Shown here: one piece after another, positions 24,582 through 33,538 of the stretch | Layout: every line of letters starts with the position of its first letter | How positions within the stretch are numbered: position 1 is the stretch's first letter | Assembly (NCBI GenBank): GCA_963730735.1 | Contig: CAVSSX010000008.1 | Coordinates: forward strand, 248,001-312,000 | Reading direction: 5' to 3' | DNA from: CAVSSX01 sp963730735 | GTDB lineage: Bacteria; Actinomycetota; Acidimicrobiia; Acidimicrobiales; RAAP-2 | Length of the DNA: 64,000 bases | Program-made: the position numbers and the translations under genes | The notes under the pieces: generated by a model | What the model was told of the DNA's origin: nothing | Seen by the model: only the letters and a program-made list of their open reading frames with translations | Database searches by the model: none

Positions 24582-26105
24582 TCAGACCTCGGTCGGCTGG
24601 GCCGGCGGGGTCGGGGCGCCGTGACGGCCGGCCGGCTCGGCCACGCTGGCGCCGGGATCGGCCCGGCCCAGACCCTGGAGGGGGATCTCGACCGAGAACG
24701 TGGTCGCCTCGAAGGGCACCGACGTCACCCGGGCCGTCCCCCCGAGGGCCTCGGCGATGGCCCGGACGATGGACAGGCCCAGGCCGGCACCGCCCCGGGT
24801 CCTGGCCGAGTCGCCGCGATAGAAGCGGTCGAACACCCGGGCCTGCTGGGCCGGATCGAGCCCGGGCCCCTCATCGGTGACCTCGACCGCCCCCATCACG
24901 CCGTGTCGGGCCACCACCACCCGCACCGGCGTGTTGGCCGGCGTGTGGGCCAGGGCGTTGCGCACCAGGTTGTGCACGACTTGGCCGAGCCGGTTGGGGT
25001 CGCCGATCACCGTGACCGGACCCTCGGCCACCAAGGAGATCGGCCGCAGGGGATCGACGGCCCCGGCGTCCTCCACCGCCTCGGCGCCCAGGCGGACCAG
25101 GTCGACGGGGATCTTCTCGAGCGGTCGGCCCTGGTCGAGGCGGGCCAGGAGCAGGAGGTCGTCGACCAGCATGCCCATCCGCTCGGCCTCGCTCTCCACC
25201 CGGCTGAGGGCCCGGCTACGACTCTCTTCGTCGGTGAAGGCCCCCCGGCGGAGGAGCTCGGTGTAGCCCCGGATCGACGTCAAGGGCGTCCGCAGCTCGT
25301 GGGAGGCATCGGCCACGAACTGACGGAGCCGGTCCTCGGACAGGGACTTCTCCGAGAAGGCCGTCTCGATCTGGGTCAGCATCCGGTTCAGGGCCACCCC
25401 GAGCTGGCCGACCTCGGTGTCCTTCTCGTCGCTCGGCACCCGACGGGTCAGGTCGCCGCCGGCGATCGCGCCGGCCGTGACGGTCATCTGCTCCAGAGGT
25501 CGCAGGCCCCGTCGGATCGTCAGGGTGGCCAGGCCGCAGAGCGCCGCCACGACCACCACCGACGCCAGCAGCTCGACCCGCACCAGCGACGCCAGGGTGT
25601 CGGTGGTGGAGTTGAGCGAGACGGCCGTGATCAGGGTGCCCTGGGGCACGGCGACCGCCTGGGCCCGGTAGCGGGTGCCCGAGGTCCCCGACGACGTCAG
25701 GGTGAAGCTGTTGGGGTCCGGGCGGTAGGTCCCCCGGGCGCCCTGCCCGGCGTTCAGGCCGAGGTGCGCCTGCACCCGGATGGACTTCGGCACCACCGGC
25801 TCCGGGTCGGGGTCGTCGATCGGCCCCGAAGGCCGGGAGACCACGGTCGACCCGTGCGAGGACTGCACGACCACGTAGACGTCCGAGCTCACGTGGTGGT
25901 TGAGGGTGGTGACCGACACCGGGCGACCCGAGGCCGACGAGGCCACCAGGTAGTGGTAGGCCTCGGCCTGGGCGCTGTCGAGCTGGGCGTCGAGCCGGCC
26001 GAACAGGAAGGACCGCAGCGACGAGTAGGTCACCAGGTCGGTGACGGCGAGCCCCACCACCAGCAGCACGGCCATGGTGAGCGTCAGCCGGCGCCGGAGC
26101 TTCAC
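24582..26105 (-). CDS. Sensor histidine kinase with HAMP domain
   Basis: A 507-aa membrane kinase. It has an N-terminal helix (about 8-28), an extracytoplasmic domain (about 30-180), a second helix (about 180-200), HAMP, HisKA with phospho-acceptor His in ASHELRTPLTSIRGY, and an ATPase domain with NLVRNALAHTP, DEGPGL and GGAGLGLSIV. A Pro/Ala tail follows. It lies 6 bp after its response regulator. Confidence 0.95.
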   Translation of the reverse strand: MKLRRRLTLTMAVLLVVGLAVTDLVTYSSLRSFLFGRLDAQLDSAQAEAYHYLVASSASGRPVSVTTLNHHVSSDVYVVVQSSHGSTVVSRPSGPIDDPDPEPVVPKSIRVQAHLGLNAGQGARGTYRPDPNSFTLTSSGTSGTRYRAQAVAVPQGTLITAVSLNSTTDTLASLVRVELLASVVVVAALCGLATLTIRRGLRPLEQMTVTAGAIAGGDLTRRVPSDEKDTEVGQLGVALNRMLTQIETAFSEKSLSEDRLRQFVADASHELRTPLTSIRGYTELLRRGAFTDEESRSRALSRVESEAERMGMLVDDLLLLARLDQGRPLEKIPVDLVRLGAEAVEDAGAVDPLRPISLVAEGPVTVIGDPNRLGQVVHNLVRNALAHTPANTPVRVVVARHGVMGAVEVTDEGPGLDPAQQARVFDRFYRGDSARTRGGAGLGLSIVRAIAEALGGTARVTSVPFEATTFSVEIPLQGLGRADPGASVAEPAGRHGAPTPPAQPTEV

Positions 26106-26111
26106 GTGGCC

Positions 26112-26808
26112 TCAGTCGCGCGGCAGCCGCAGGCTGTAGCCGACCCGCCGCACGGTGTGGATCAGCGGCGGGTCCACGTCGTCCACCTTCTTGCGGAGGT
26201 AGCTGATGTAGGTCTCGACGATGTTGGGGTCACCGGCGAAGCCGTAGTCCCAGACGTTGTCGAGGATCTCGGACTTCGACACCACCCGGCGGGGGTTCTC
26301 CATGAGGAATCTGGAGGAGGCTGAACTCGGTCGCCGTGAGTTCGATGGAGCGGCCCTGCCGCCACACCTCGTGGGTGGCCACGTCCATCACCAGGTCGAC
26401 GAAGCGCAGCGCCGTGTCATCGGCCTCCTCCTCGTGGCCGGTCCGCCGGAGCACCGCCCGGACCCGGGCCACCAGCTCGTCGAGGCTGAAGGGCTTGGTG
26501 ACGTAGTCGTCGCCGATGCTCAGCCCGGCGACCTTGTCCTCGTTGGCGTCGCGGGCGGTGAGGAACACCACCGGCACCCGGTTTCCCTCTTCGCGCAGGC
26601 GGCGGCACACCTCGATGCCCTCGAGGTCCGGCAGCATCACGTCGAGCATCACCAGGTCGGGGTGCGTGGCCCGGACGGCCGAGAGGGCCTCGGCGCCGGT
26701 GGCCGCCACCTCGACGGCGAAGCCCTCGAAGCGCAACGCCGTCGACAGGAGGTCGGTGATGTAGGGCTCGTCGTCGACGACCAGGATGCGTTCCTCTTCG
26801 TTCGCCAC
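26112..26808 (-). CDS. OmpR-family response regulator, one frame break
   Basis: A 231-residue regulator after repair of one +1 shift at about 26312, where TEFSLLQIPH should read TEFSLL-RFLMENPRR. The receiver has Asp56 (VMLDVMLPD) and YVTKPFS; the winged helix ends VRRVGYSLRLPRD. The receiver reads LSIGDDY where LxxGADDY or LxxGGDDY is usual, one residue short. It forms a two-component pair with the kinase that follows. Confidence 0.92.
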
Positions 26809-26864
26809 CCTGCAATGATCGCAGACCGGCTCCGCCCCGGGTGTCCAGCGCCCGCGAACCCGGG

Positions 26865-27644
26865 TCAGCTGGTCGATCGTTGGGCCCGGGCCCCGGCCGG
26901 CACGGCGGGCGGACGGCCGAGGATCCGCCGGGCGGCGCGGAGCGCCCGGCCCATTCCCCACCACGTCACCAGGCCCAACGCCTCGATCACGATGGCCGTG
27001 GACATCTTGGACACGCCCACCTCCCGGTCGACGAACCGGATGGGCACCTCGCAGATGTCGGCGCCGGCCTGACGGGCCCGGTAGGTCATCTCGATCTGGA
27101 AGCCGTAGCCCTCGGCCCGGACGGCGTCGAGGTCGATCCGCTCGAGCAGGGTGGCGGCGTAGACCCGGTAGCCGGCGGTGGCGTCGGCCACGTCGAGGCC
27201 GAGCACCGCCGAGGCGTAGCGGTTGCCGCCCACCGAGAGGAAGTGACGGTGCCACGACCAGTTGGGGATGCTGCCCCCGGCGACGTAGCGCGAGCCGATG
27301 GCCAGCTCGTGGCCCTGGGCCACCGGTCCGAGCAGCGTCGGCAGGGCTTCGGGGTCGTGCGAGAAGTCGGCGTCCATCTCGACGAACGCGTCATAGTTTC
27401 GCTCGAGGCCCCATCGGAAGCCGGCCCGGTAGGCACTGCCGAGTCCCGACTTGGCCGGGCGTCGAAGGACGTGGATGGATGAGGACGAGGACCCGAGCCC
27501 CTCGGCGATGTCACCGGTCCCGTCCGGGCTGCCGTCGTCCACGACCAGGACGTCGACGTCCGGGGCGACCTCGAGCACACGCCCGATGATCCGTCCCAGG
27601 TTCTCCGCCTCGTTGTAGGTCGGGATGACCACCAGCGTCCGCAC
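26865..27644 (-). CDS. Polyprenol monophosphomannose synthase (GT2, Ppm1/DPM1 type)
   Basis: A 259-aa cytosolic GT2 enzyme that transfers mannose from GDP-mannose to polyprenol phosphate for lipoglycan synthesis. It has VIPTYNEAENL, VVDDGSPDGTG, the metal-binding DADFSHDP, GSRYVAGG and FVDREVGVSKM. It lacks the N-acyltransferase domain of some fused forms. A -10 lies 7 nt before the GTG. Confidence 0.93.
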   Translation of the reverse strand: MRTLVVIPTYNEAENLGRIIGRVLEVAPDVDVLVVDDGSPDGTGDIAEGLGSSSSSIHVLRRPAKSGLGSAYRAGFRWGLERNYDAFVEMDADFSHDPEALPTLLGPVAQGHELAIGSRYVAGGSIPNWSWHRHFLSVGGNRYASAVLGLDVADATAGYRVYAATLLERIDLDAVRAEGYGFQIEMTYRARQAGADICEVPIRFVDREVGVSKMSTAIVIEALGLVTWWGMGRALRAARRILGRPPAVPAGARAQRSTS

Positions 27645-27651
27645 GACGGGC

Positions 27652-27657
27652 AGCTTA
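27652..27657 (-). promoter_or_regulatory. -10 element of the mannosyltransferase gene (leaderless)
   Basis: TAAGCT on the minus strand, 7 nt before the GTG at 27644, inside the last codons of the upstream AI-2E gene. Confidence 0.45.
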
Positions 27658-28875
27658 GGGGACCGGTCCGTCGTTCCTGGGCGCAGGCTGAGTGGCCGGC
27701 GAGGGGTGCCGGATCTCGCGCACGATCACCTGGATGGCCCCGCCGACCGGGATGCCGATGAGGGCGCCGATGAAGGTGCCCAGGCCCGAGCTGACCTGAC
27801 TGCCCAGCTTGGCCCCGACCAGGACGGCCAACAGCACCCACAAGGGGTTCAGCCGGACGGTCTTGCTCATGATGACCGGGTTCAGGATGTGGTTCTCGAC
27901 CTGCTGGTACACGAGGAACACGATCAGGGTGACGATGCCGGCCACCGGTGAGTGCAGGAGGGCGATGATCACCGTCGGCACCCCGGCGAGCAGGCCGCCG
28001 ACCAGGGGGAGCAGGTCGACCAGGGCCACCCACAGACCGAGGAGCAGCGGGTAGGGCACGCCCAGGACTATCAACGTGATGTAGACGATGACACCGGCGA
28101 TGATCGAGGTCAGCCCGTTGCCCAGCATGTAGCCGGTCACCGACCGCGACGCCTCCTGGTACACCCGGGCCACCCGCTCGGCCCGGGCCGGGGGCAGCAG
28201 GCCGAGGAAGCCCCGCCAGACGGTCGGGCCCTCGAGGAGGATGAAGAACGACAGGACGGCGATGGTGGCCAGGGCGATGATGGTGGAGAGGGCGGCGGCG
28301 CCCACCGACAGGGCCTGGGCCGGCTTGAGCGACCGGGTGATGTCACCGCTCAGCTTCGGGGCGTTCTGCGAGACCCATTTCTGGAGATGGAACCGCTTGA
28401 CCAGCCGGCCGATCGACCCCTTGCCGTGCTCGGCCTGGTTGACCAGCGTGGGCACGTTCTTGGCGAAGTGGGTCAGGCCGGTGACCAGGGGCTCGGCGAA
28501 GAGGTACAGGATCCCGATGAAGGCCAGCACCCCGACCAGGAACACGAGCGTGGCCGAGACCCCGTGGGGCAGGCCCCGGCGATCGAGGTAGCGGACGGGC
28601 TCGAAGAGCAGCAGGGCCACGAAGGTGGCCACGACGAAGTAGAGGACCTCGATCCGCAGCACCCAGAGCAGGAGGATGACGAAGGCCACCGCCACCACGA
28701 CCAGCACGGTGACGACGATGGTGGCCAGCGGGACCTGTCGGGCCGTGGCGGCGCCCGAGATCCGGGACCGGATCGTGCCCGGGTGCTCGAGTACCGGTGG
28801 CGGCGGGGCCGACGGGTCGGCGACCAGGTCCTCCCCGACGAACTGGTCCTCTCGGTCCTCCCCCGCAGCCGGCAT
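27655..28875 (-). CDS. AI-2E family transporter (DUF20/PerM)
   Basis: A 406-aa polytopic membrane protein. After a polar 45-residue N-terminus come two helices (about 48-90), a large loop (about 130-200), and a C-terminal bundle with the family pattern LPLVGGLLAGVPTVI and QQVENHILNPVIMSK. Members export quorum signals or small ions; the substrate here is unknown. It is divergent from the next membrane protein. Confidence 0.93.
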   Translation of the reverse strand: MPAAGEDREDQFVGEDLVADPSAPPPPVLEHPGTIRSRISGAATARQVPLATIVVTVLVVVAVAFVILLLWVLRIEVLYFVVATFVALLLFEPVRYLDRRGLPHGVSATLVFLVGVLAFIGILYLFAEPLVTGLTHFAKNVPTLVNQAEHGKGSIGRLVKRFHLQKWVSQNAPKLSGDITRSLKPAQALSVGAAALSTIIALATIAVLSFFILLEGPTVWRGFLGLLPPARAERVARVYQEASRSVTGYMLGNGLTSIIAGVIVYITLIVLGVPYPLLLGLWVALVDLLPLVGGLLAGVPTVIIALLHSPVAGIVTLIVFLVYQQVENHILNPVIMSKTVRLNPLWVLLAVLVGAKLGSQVSSGLGTFIGALIGIPVGGAIQVIVREIRHPSPATQPAPRNDGPVP

Positions 28876-28928
28876 CGGGTCACAGCATGGCAGGTCGCCG
28901 CGGCCCTACGTGTAAGCATGAACGGGGT

Positions 28929-30413
28929 ATGGAGGAGGTGCACGGGACGGCCCGCGACGAGATGCCGCCACCCGACGAGGCCCGTTCGACCCCGGCAGAA
29001 GGAACCTCGCAGCCCGCTGACCTGGCGCTCGACGGACCAGCCGACGGGGAGGACCCGCCGAGGGCCGATCCCCCGGTCACCATCCACCTCACCGTCCGGG
29101 GCGGACCGACGGGCTACGTGGACCTGGACGACGAGGACGGCGACGAGCACCCGGGGGCCACGACGGGCCCCCCGGCCAGCAACGGTGTCCATCCCGCCAG
29201 CCCGCCGCCGGACGGTCCCCGGGCCGCAGGCCCCGAGCCCGCCACCTCCGAGCCCGCCACCTCCGAGTCCGCCACCGCCGAGTTCGCCACCTCTGGGGTC
29301 GGCGCACCCGAGCCGCCAGCCGCGGCGTCCACGCCCCCCGAGGCCGCCCCGGCCAAGCCCCGACGCCGGATCCGGATACCCAAGACGGTCCGGGGGGCCA
29401 TCGCCGTCATCATCCTCATCTTCGTCGTCGAGTACCTCCTGCTGCCCGAGATCGCCAGCGCCCGCAAGTCGATCAACCTGCTCGGCCAAGTCGACGTCTG
29501 GAAGCTGATCGTGGCGGTGGTGCTGGAGGGACTGGCCCTGTTCGCCTACGCCGAGCTGACCAACACGGTGCTGGCCCCGAGCTCGCCCAGCCGCTTCCGC
29601 ATCTTCCGGATCAACATGTCCAGCCTGGCCGTCAGCCACGTCGTCCCCGGGGGGACGGCCCCCGGGACCGCCGTCGGCTACCGGTTGCTCATCGAGTCGG
29701 GCGTCCCGGGCAGCACGGCCGGGACCGGTCTGGCCATCCAGGGCGTGGGCTCGGCCGTCGTGCTCAACGTCCTGTTCTGGCTGGCCCTGTTGATCTCGAT
29801 CCCGCTGAACGGCTTCAACCCGCTGTACGGCTTCGCCGCCATCCTCGGCGTCCTGCTGCTCGGCGCCTTCGCCGGGACGGTCATGCTGCTCACCCGGGGC
29901 GAACACGCGGCGGCCGACCAGCTCCACCGGGCGGCCCAGCACATCCCCTTCGTCAATCCCGACACCGTCTCCCGATTGACCCAGAAGGTCGCCGACCGCC
30001 TGGCCATCTTGATGAAGGACAAGCCCCTCTTGGCCCACGCCTTCCTGTGGGCGGCCTGCAACTGGCTGTTCGACGCCGCCTCGCTGTGGGTCTTCCTCTA
30101 CGCCTTCGGCACGCCGGTCTTCCCCATCGACCTGCTGGTCGCCTACGGCCTGGTGAACATCCTGGCGGCCATCCCGATCACTCCGGGCGGCCTCGGGGTG
30201 GTCGAGGGCGTGCTCATCCCCACCCTGGTCGGGTTCGGCGTCCCCAAGGACGTCGCCATCCTGGGCGTCCTGTCCTGGCGGCTGGTCAACTTCTGGCTGC
30301 CCATTCCGGCCGGCGGCGTCTCCTATCTCTCTTTGCGATTCGGAGCTCAGGGTCGAGAACTTCGGGCGATGCGGGCCACCACCCGGCCACCCAAGGGCCA
30401 GGCCGCCGGCTGA
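28929..30413 (+). CDS. MprF/AglD-like integral membrane protein (LPG synthase TM region)
   Basis: A 494-aa protein. Residues 1-145 are polar, Pro/Asp/Glu-rich and probably disordered, with four EPATS-type repeats. About eight membrane helices follow, with the family pattern PGGTAPGTAVGYRLL and the C-terminal PITPGGLGVVEGVL. Relatives flip or transfer lipids (lysyl-PG synthase membrane domain, UPF0104). There is no synthase domain, so it may act as a flippase or lipid-sugar enzyme. ATG at 28929 is the likely start. Confidence 0.88.
   Translation: MEEVHGTARDEMPPPDEARSTPAEGTSQPADLALDGPADGEDPPRADPPVTIHLTVRGGPTGYVDLDDEDGDEHPGATTGPPASNGVHPASPPPDGPRAAGPEPATSEPATSESATAEFATSGVGAPEPPAAASTPPEAAPAKPRRRIRIPKTVRGAIAVIILIFVVEYLLLPEIASARKSINLLGQVDVWKLIVAVVLEGLALFAYAELTNTVLAPSSPSRFRIFRINMSSLAVSHVVPGGTAPGTAVGYRLLIESGVPGSTAGTGLAIQGVGSAVVLNVLFWLALLISIPLNGFNPLYGFAAILGVLLLGAFAGTVMLLTRGEHAAADQLHRAAQHIPFVNPDTVSRLTQKVADRLAILMKDKPLLAHAFLWAACNWLFDAASLWVFLYAFGTPVFPIDLLVAYGLVNILAAIPITPGGLGVVEGVLIPTLVGFGVPKDVAILGVLSWRLVNFWLPIPAGGVSYLSLRFGAQGRELRAMRATTRPPKGQAAG
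29235..29294 (+). repeat. Four 15-bp tandem repeats in membrane-protein N-terminus
   Basis: Four consecutive units encode EPATS, EPATS, ESATA and EFATS in a disordered region. The first two are identical in DNA. Confidence 0.8.
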
Positions 30414-30464
30414 CGCCCGGCCGGCCGGCCGGGCGGTCTCCCCCTGCCGCCCGGTGCCGGCCGG

Positions 30465-30470
30465 TACGCT
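30465..30470 (+). promoter_or_regulatory. -10 element of SEDS gene (leaderless)
   Basis: TACGCT, 7 nt before the GTG at 30478; it decides that start over the upstream in-frame codon at 30454. Confidence 0.5.
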
Positions 30471-30477
30471 TCGGCCC

Positions 30478-31869
30478 GTGGCCACCGTGTCTGCGACTGC
30501 CCGTCGGCCGGCCCGGCTGCCACCCTTCGTCCGGGGGCCCAAGCCCAAGCGCCGGACCGAGTTCGGCCTGCTGGTCCTGGCCGGCATCCTGACCACGGCG
30601 CTCTACGTGATCGCCGAGGTCGGGGCGAAGTCCAAGATCCCCGAGCACGTGGGGCCGATCCTCGGCGTGATCCTGGGCATCTCGATCGTCGCCCACGTGG
30701 CCAACCGCTGGCTGGTGCCCGACGCCAACGCCGTGGTCCTGCCGATCGCCGCCCTGTTGAACGGCATCGGCTACGTGGTCATCGTGCGCTGGAACCCGCC
30801 CGAGGCCAAGGCCCAGGCCACCTGGGCCGTCCTCGGGGTCCTCCTGTACATCGGCACCCTGCTGGTGGTGCGGCGCTCCCGGGACCTCGACCGCTACCGC
30901 TACCTGCTCCTGCTGCTGGCCGGCATCCTGCTGGTGGCCCCGCTGCTCCCGGGGATCGGCAAGTCGGCCCTCGGCGCCCGCCTGTTCGTCGGCGTCGGCC
31001 CGGTCCAGTTCCAGCCGATCGAGTTCGCCAAGATCCTGCTCTGCATCTTCTTCGCCTCGTACTTCGCCGAGAACAAGGAGCTGCTGTCCATCCCGACGGC
31101 CCGGGTCGGGAACCGGCTGGTGATCGACCCCCGCCCGTTGATCCCCATCCTGTTGGCCTGGGGGGCGGCGATGCTGGTGATCGGGGCCGAGAACGACATC
31201 GGCTTCGCCGCCCTGATCTTCACCATGTTCATCGCCATGCTGTGGGTGTCGACCGGTCGGGTCGGCTACCTGGTGCTCGGGGTGGTGCTGTTCGTGGTCG
31301 GGGCCTTCCTGGCCGCCCATCTGTTCGGGCACGTCCACGACCGGGTGTCGGTGTGGCTCGACCCGTGGGCCAACCTGCAGGGCAGCGGCGGCCAGCTGGC
31401 CCAGGGCTGGTGGGCCCTGGCCCACGGCGGCCTCGGGGGCTCGGGGCTGGGGCTCGATCCGACGGCCGGCCAGATCCCGTTCCTCACCAGCGACATGATC
31501 TTCGCCGCCATCGGCGACGAGATGGGCACCGTCGGGGCGACGGTGGTGGTCCTGGCCTTCGTCCTGCTGGTCGGGGCCGGGCTGCGCATCGCCCAGACCG
31601 CCCGCTCGGACTTCTCCCGCCTGGTGGCCACCGGCCTCACGGTGATCATCGGGTTCCAGGCCTTCTTCATCATGGCCGGGGTGCTGCGGCTGCTGCCGCT
31701 GACCGGGATCACCCTGCCCTTCGTCGCCTACGGAGGGTCCTCGCTGCTCGCCAACTACATCCTGATCGCCGTGCTGCTGCGGATCTCCGACGAGGGGGCC
31801 ACCACCGAGAGCGAACGGCAGTCCGGGATCATGCAGCCCGGCGAGTCGGCCTTCGTCATGGCCAACTGA
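30478..31869 (+). CDS. FtsW/RodA/SpoVE-family (SEDS) protein
   Basis: A 463-aa, roughly 12-helix SEDS glycosyltransferase that polymerises lipid II at the septum or side wall. It has VQFQPIEFAKILLC, GAENDIGFAAL with the acidic catalytic-site region, and the C-terminal GITLPFVAYGGSSLLANY. The layout resembles M. tuberculosis Rv0017c. A second SEDS gene follows at 32363-33538 on the other strand; no PBP partner is adjacent. Confidence 0.93.
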   Translation: MATVSATARRPARLPPFVRGPKPKRRTEFGLLVLAGILTTALYVIAEVGAKSKIPEHVGPILGVILGISIVAHVANRWLVPDANAVVLPIAALLNGIGYVVIVRWNPPEAKAQATWAVLGVLLYIGTLLVVRRSRDLDRYRYLLLLLAGILLVAPLLPGIGKSALGARLFVGVGPVQFQPIEFAKILLCIFFASYFAENKELLSIPTARVGNRLVIDPRPLIPILLAWGAAMLVIGAENDIGFAALIFTMFIAMLWVSTGRVGYLVLGVVLFVVGAFLAAHLFGHVHDRVSVWLDPWANLQGSGGQLAQGWWALAHGGLGGSGLGLDPTAGQIPFLTSDMIFAAIGDEMGTVGATVVVLAFVLLVGAGLRIAQTARSDFSRLVATGLTVIIGFQAFFIMAGVLRLLPLTGITLPFVAYGGSSLLANYILIAVLLRISDEGATTESERQSGIMQPGESAFVMAN

Positions 31870-31893
31870 GGCGGCCGGGCGCCGAGAGCGGGC

Positions 31894-32361
31894 TCAGACC
31901 CCGATCGGCGCCACGTCGCCCGTCTCGTCGAACAGCCGCTCGTCCACCAGCACCGGCGCCGTCACCGGCTGGCGAAGGGCCAGGACGATCCCGTCGGACG
32001 GCCGACAGGCCAGGCACTCGCGGCCCCGGCTGCCGATCAGGTCCAGCTCGGCCAAGTAGGTGCCCCGGGTGCGCCCGACGATGCGCACGGCCACCACGTC
32101 GGCCCCGACGGCCGACAGGGCCTGGGCGAAGAGCTCGTGGGTCAAGGGCCGGGGCGTCGGGGTCCCCGAGAGGGCCACGGCCAGGGCCACCCCCTCGGGC
32201 ATCCCGATGGGGATGGCCAGCGACCGCTGGTGGCCGGTCTCCTCGTCCAGGGTCACCACCGGGAACTGGGAGGGCAGCTCGAGCAGGACCCCCCGCACCC
32301 GCACCACCACGAAGTGGGCCCCGGCGCCCGGGGCGTCGGGGCTGCCCGCCGGCACGGTCAC
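31894..32361 (-). CDS. Bifunctional nuclease domain protein (DUF151)
   Basis: A 155-aa protein. The DUF151 pattern is visible: VTLDEETGHQRSLAIPIGMPEG, RPLTHELFAQAL and ECLACRPSDGIVLAL. Family members have reported DNase/RNase activity, but their role in bacteria is unsettled. The start lies 1 bp after the rodA stop, so it is co-transcribed. Confidence 0.9.
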   Translation of the reverse strand: MTVPAGSPDAPGAGAHFVVVRVRGVLLELPSQFPVVTLDEETGHQRSLAIPIGMPEGVALAVALSGTPTPRPLTHELFAQALSAVGADVVAVRIVGRTRGTYLAELDLIGSRGRECLACRPSDGIVLALRQPVTAPVLVDERLFDETGDVAPIGV

Positions 32362-32362
32362 C

Positions 32363-33538
32363 TCAGCCGCCCCGGCGGGCGTAGACGCTGAGGGCCAGGC
32401 CCACGCCCATGAAGAAGCACAGCACGGCCGTCCCGCCGTAGCTGAGGAAGGGGAACGGGATCCCGGTGATGGGCATGATCCCCATGGTCATCCCGGCGTT
32501 CTGGAACACGCTGAAGACCAAGAAGGTGAACACCCCGGTGCACAGCAGGCGGCCGAAGGAGTCCCGGGCCAGCTGGCCGGCCCGCAGGATCCGCCACCCG
32601 ATGATGCCCACCAGGACCAGGACCCCGGTGGCCCCGACGAAGCCCAGCTGCTCGCCGACCGCCGTGAAGATGAAGTCGGTCTGCTGCTCGGGCACGTAGC
32701 CCAGGTTGGTCTGCGAACCGTGCAGCAGGCCCTTGCCGAGGAACCCGCCCGACCCGATGGCGATCTTCGCCTGTTTCAGGTTGTAGACGGCCTGCTCCTG
32801 GGACGAGCTGAGATTGGTGGCGTCCTGGTGCAAGAAGCTGGTGATCCGGGTGATCTGGTAGTGGTGGACCAGGCCCGAGGCCACCAGCACCAGCACGGCC
32901 AGCACGGCCCCGACGATCAGGATGACCAGGATGCGGGCCGGCAGCCCGGCGATGGCCAGCATGACCAGCAGGACGATGGCCATGATGATGGCCGTCCCGA
33001 GGTCGGGCTGGGCCATGACCAGCACGATGGGGATCCCGGCCATGATCAGGAGCCGGATCACGTCGCGCCAGGCCAGGCCCTCGGTGCGCCGGGAGCAGTA
33101 CGTGGCCACGGCCAGGATCAGGGCCAGGACGGCGAATTCCGACGGTTGCAGCTGGAGCGGCCCGAGCGAGAACCAGCGCTGTGACCCGAGGGCGTGGCTC
33201 CCGACGGCGAACACCGCCAGCAGGGCCAGGACCATGAAGACGTAGATGGCCATGGCCACGGCCTCGAACCGGCGGTAGTCGAACAGGGCCACCGCCACCA
33301 TGGCCACCACGCCCAGCACGACGAAGAGGCCCTGGCGCTTCAGGTAGTAGTGGGGGTCCTCGCCGGCGGCCAGGAGGTCGCCCCGGGTGGCCGTGTAGAC
33401 CATCACCACGCCGATCAGGGACAGCAGCAGCGTGGCCCCGATCAGCACCACGTCGACGTTCAGCACCCGCCGCCCGGCGGACACGCTCCTCGTGGATGTG
33501 ATCACGGGGTCCGCACCGGGGCTAAGAATATCCGCCAT
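32363..33538 (-). CDS. rodA: RodA-like SEDS glycosyltransferase
   Basis: A 391-aa polytopic protein for side-wall peptidoglycan polymerisation. It has LQLQPSEFAVLAL, AQPDLGTAIIM, the long periplasmic loop with the RITSFL region, FTAVGEQLGFVGA and the final GIPFPFLSYGGTAVLCFF. The ATG at 33538 overlaps the ATG of the divergent mscS gene, which leaves no promoter room. The in-frame GTG at 33505 is a credible alternative; TATTCT (TANNNT) lies between the two. Confidence 0.94.
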   Translation of the reverse strand: MADILSPGADPVITSTRSVSAGRRVLNVDVVLIGATLLLSLIGVVMVYTATRGDLLAAGEDPHYYLKRQGLFVVLGVVAMVAVALFDYRRFEAVAMAIYVFMVLALLAVFAVGSHALGSQRWFSLGPLQLQPSEFAVLALILAVATYCSRRTEGLAWRDVIRLLIMAGIPIVLVMAQPDLGTAIIMAIVLLVMLAIAGLPARILVILIVGAVLAVLVLVASGLVHHYQITRITSFLHQDATNLSSSQEQAVYNLKQAKIAIGSGGFLGKGLLHGSQTNLGYVPEQQTDFIFTAVGEQLGFVGATGVLVLVGIIGWRILRAGQLARDSFGRLLCTGVFTFLVFSVFQNAGMTMGIMPITGIPFPFLSYGGTAVLCFFMGVGLALSVYARRGG

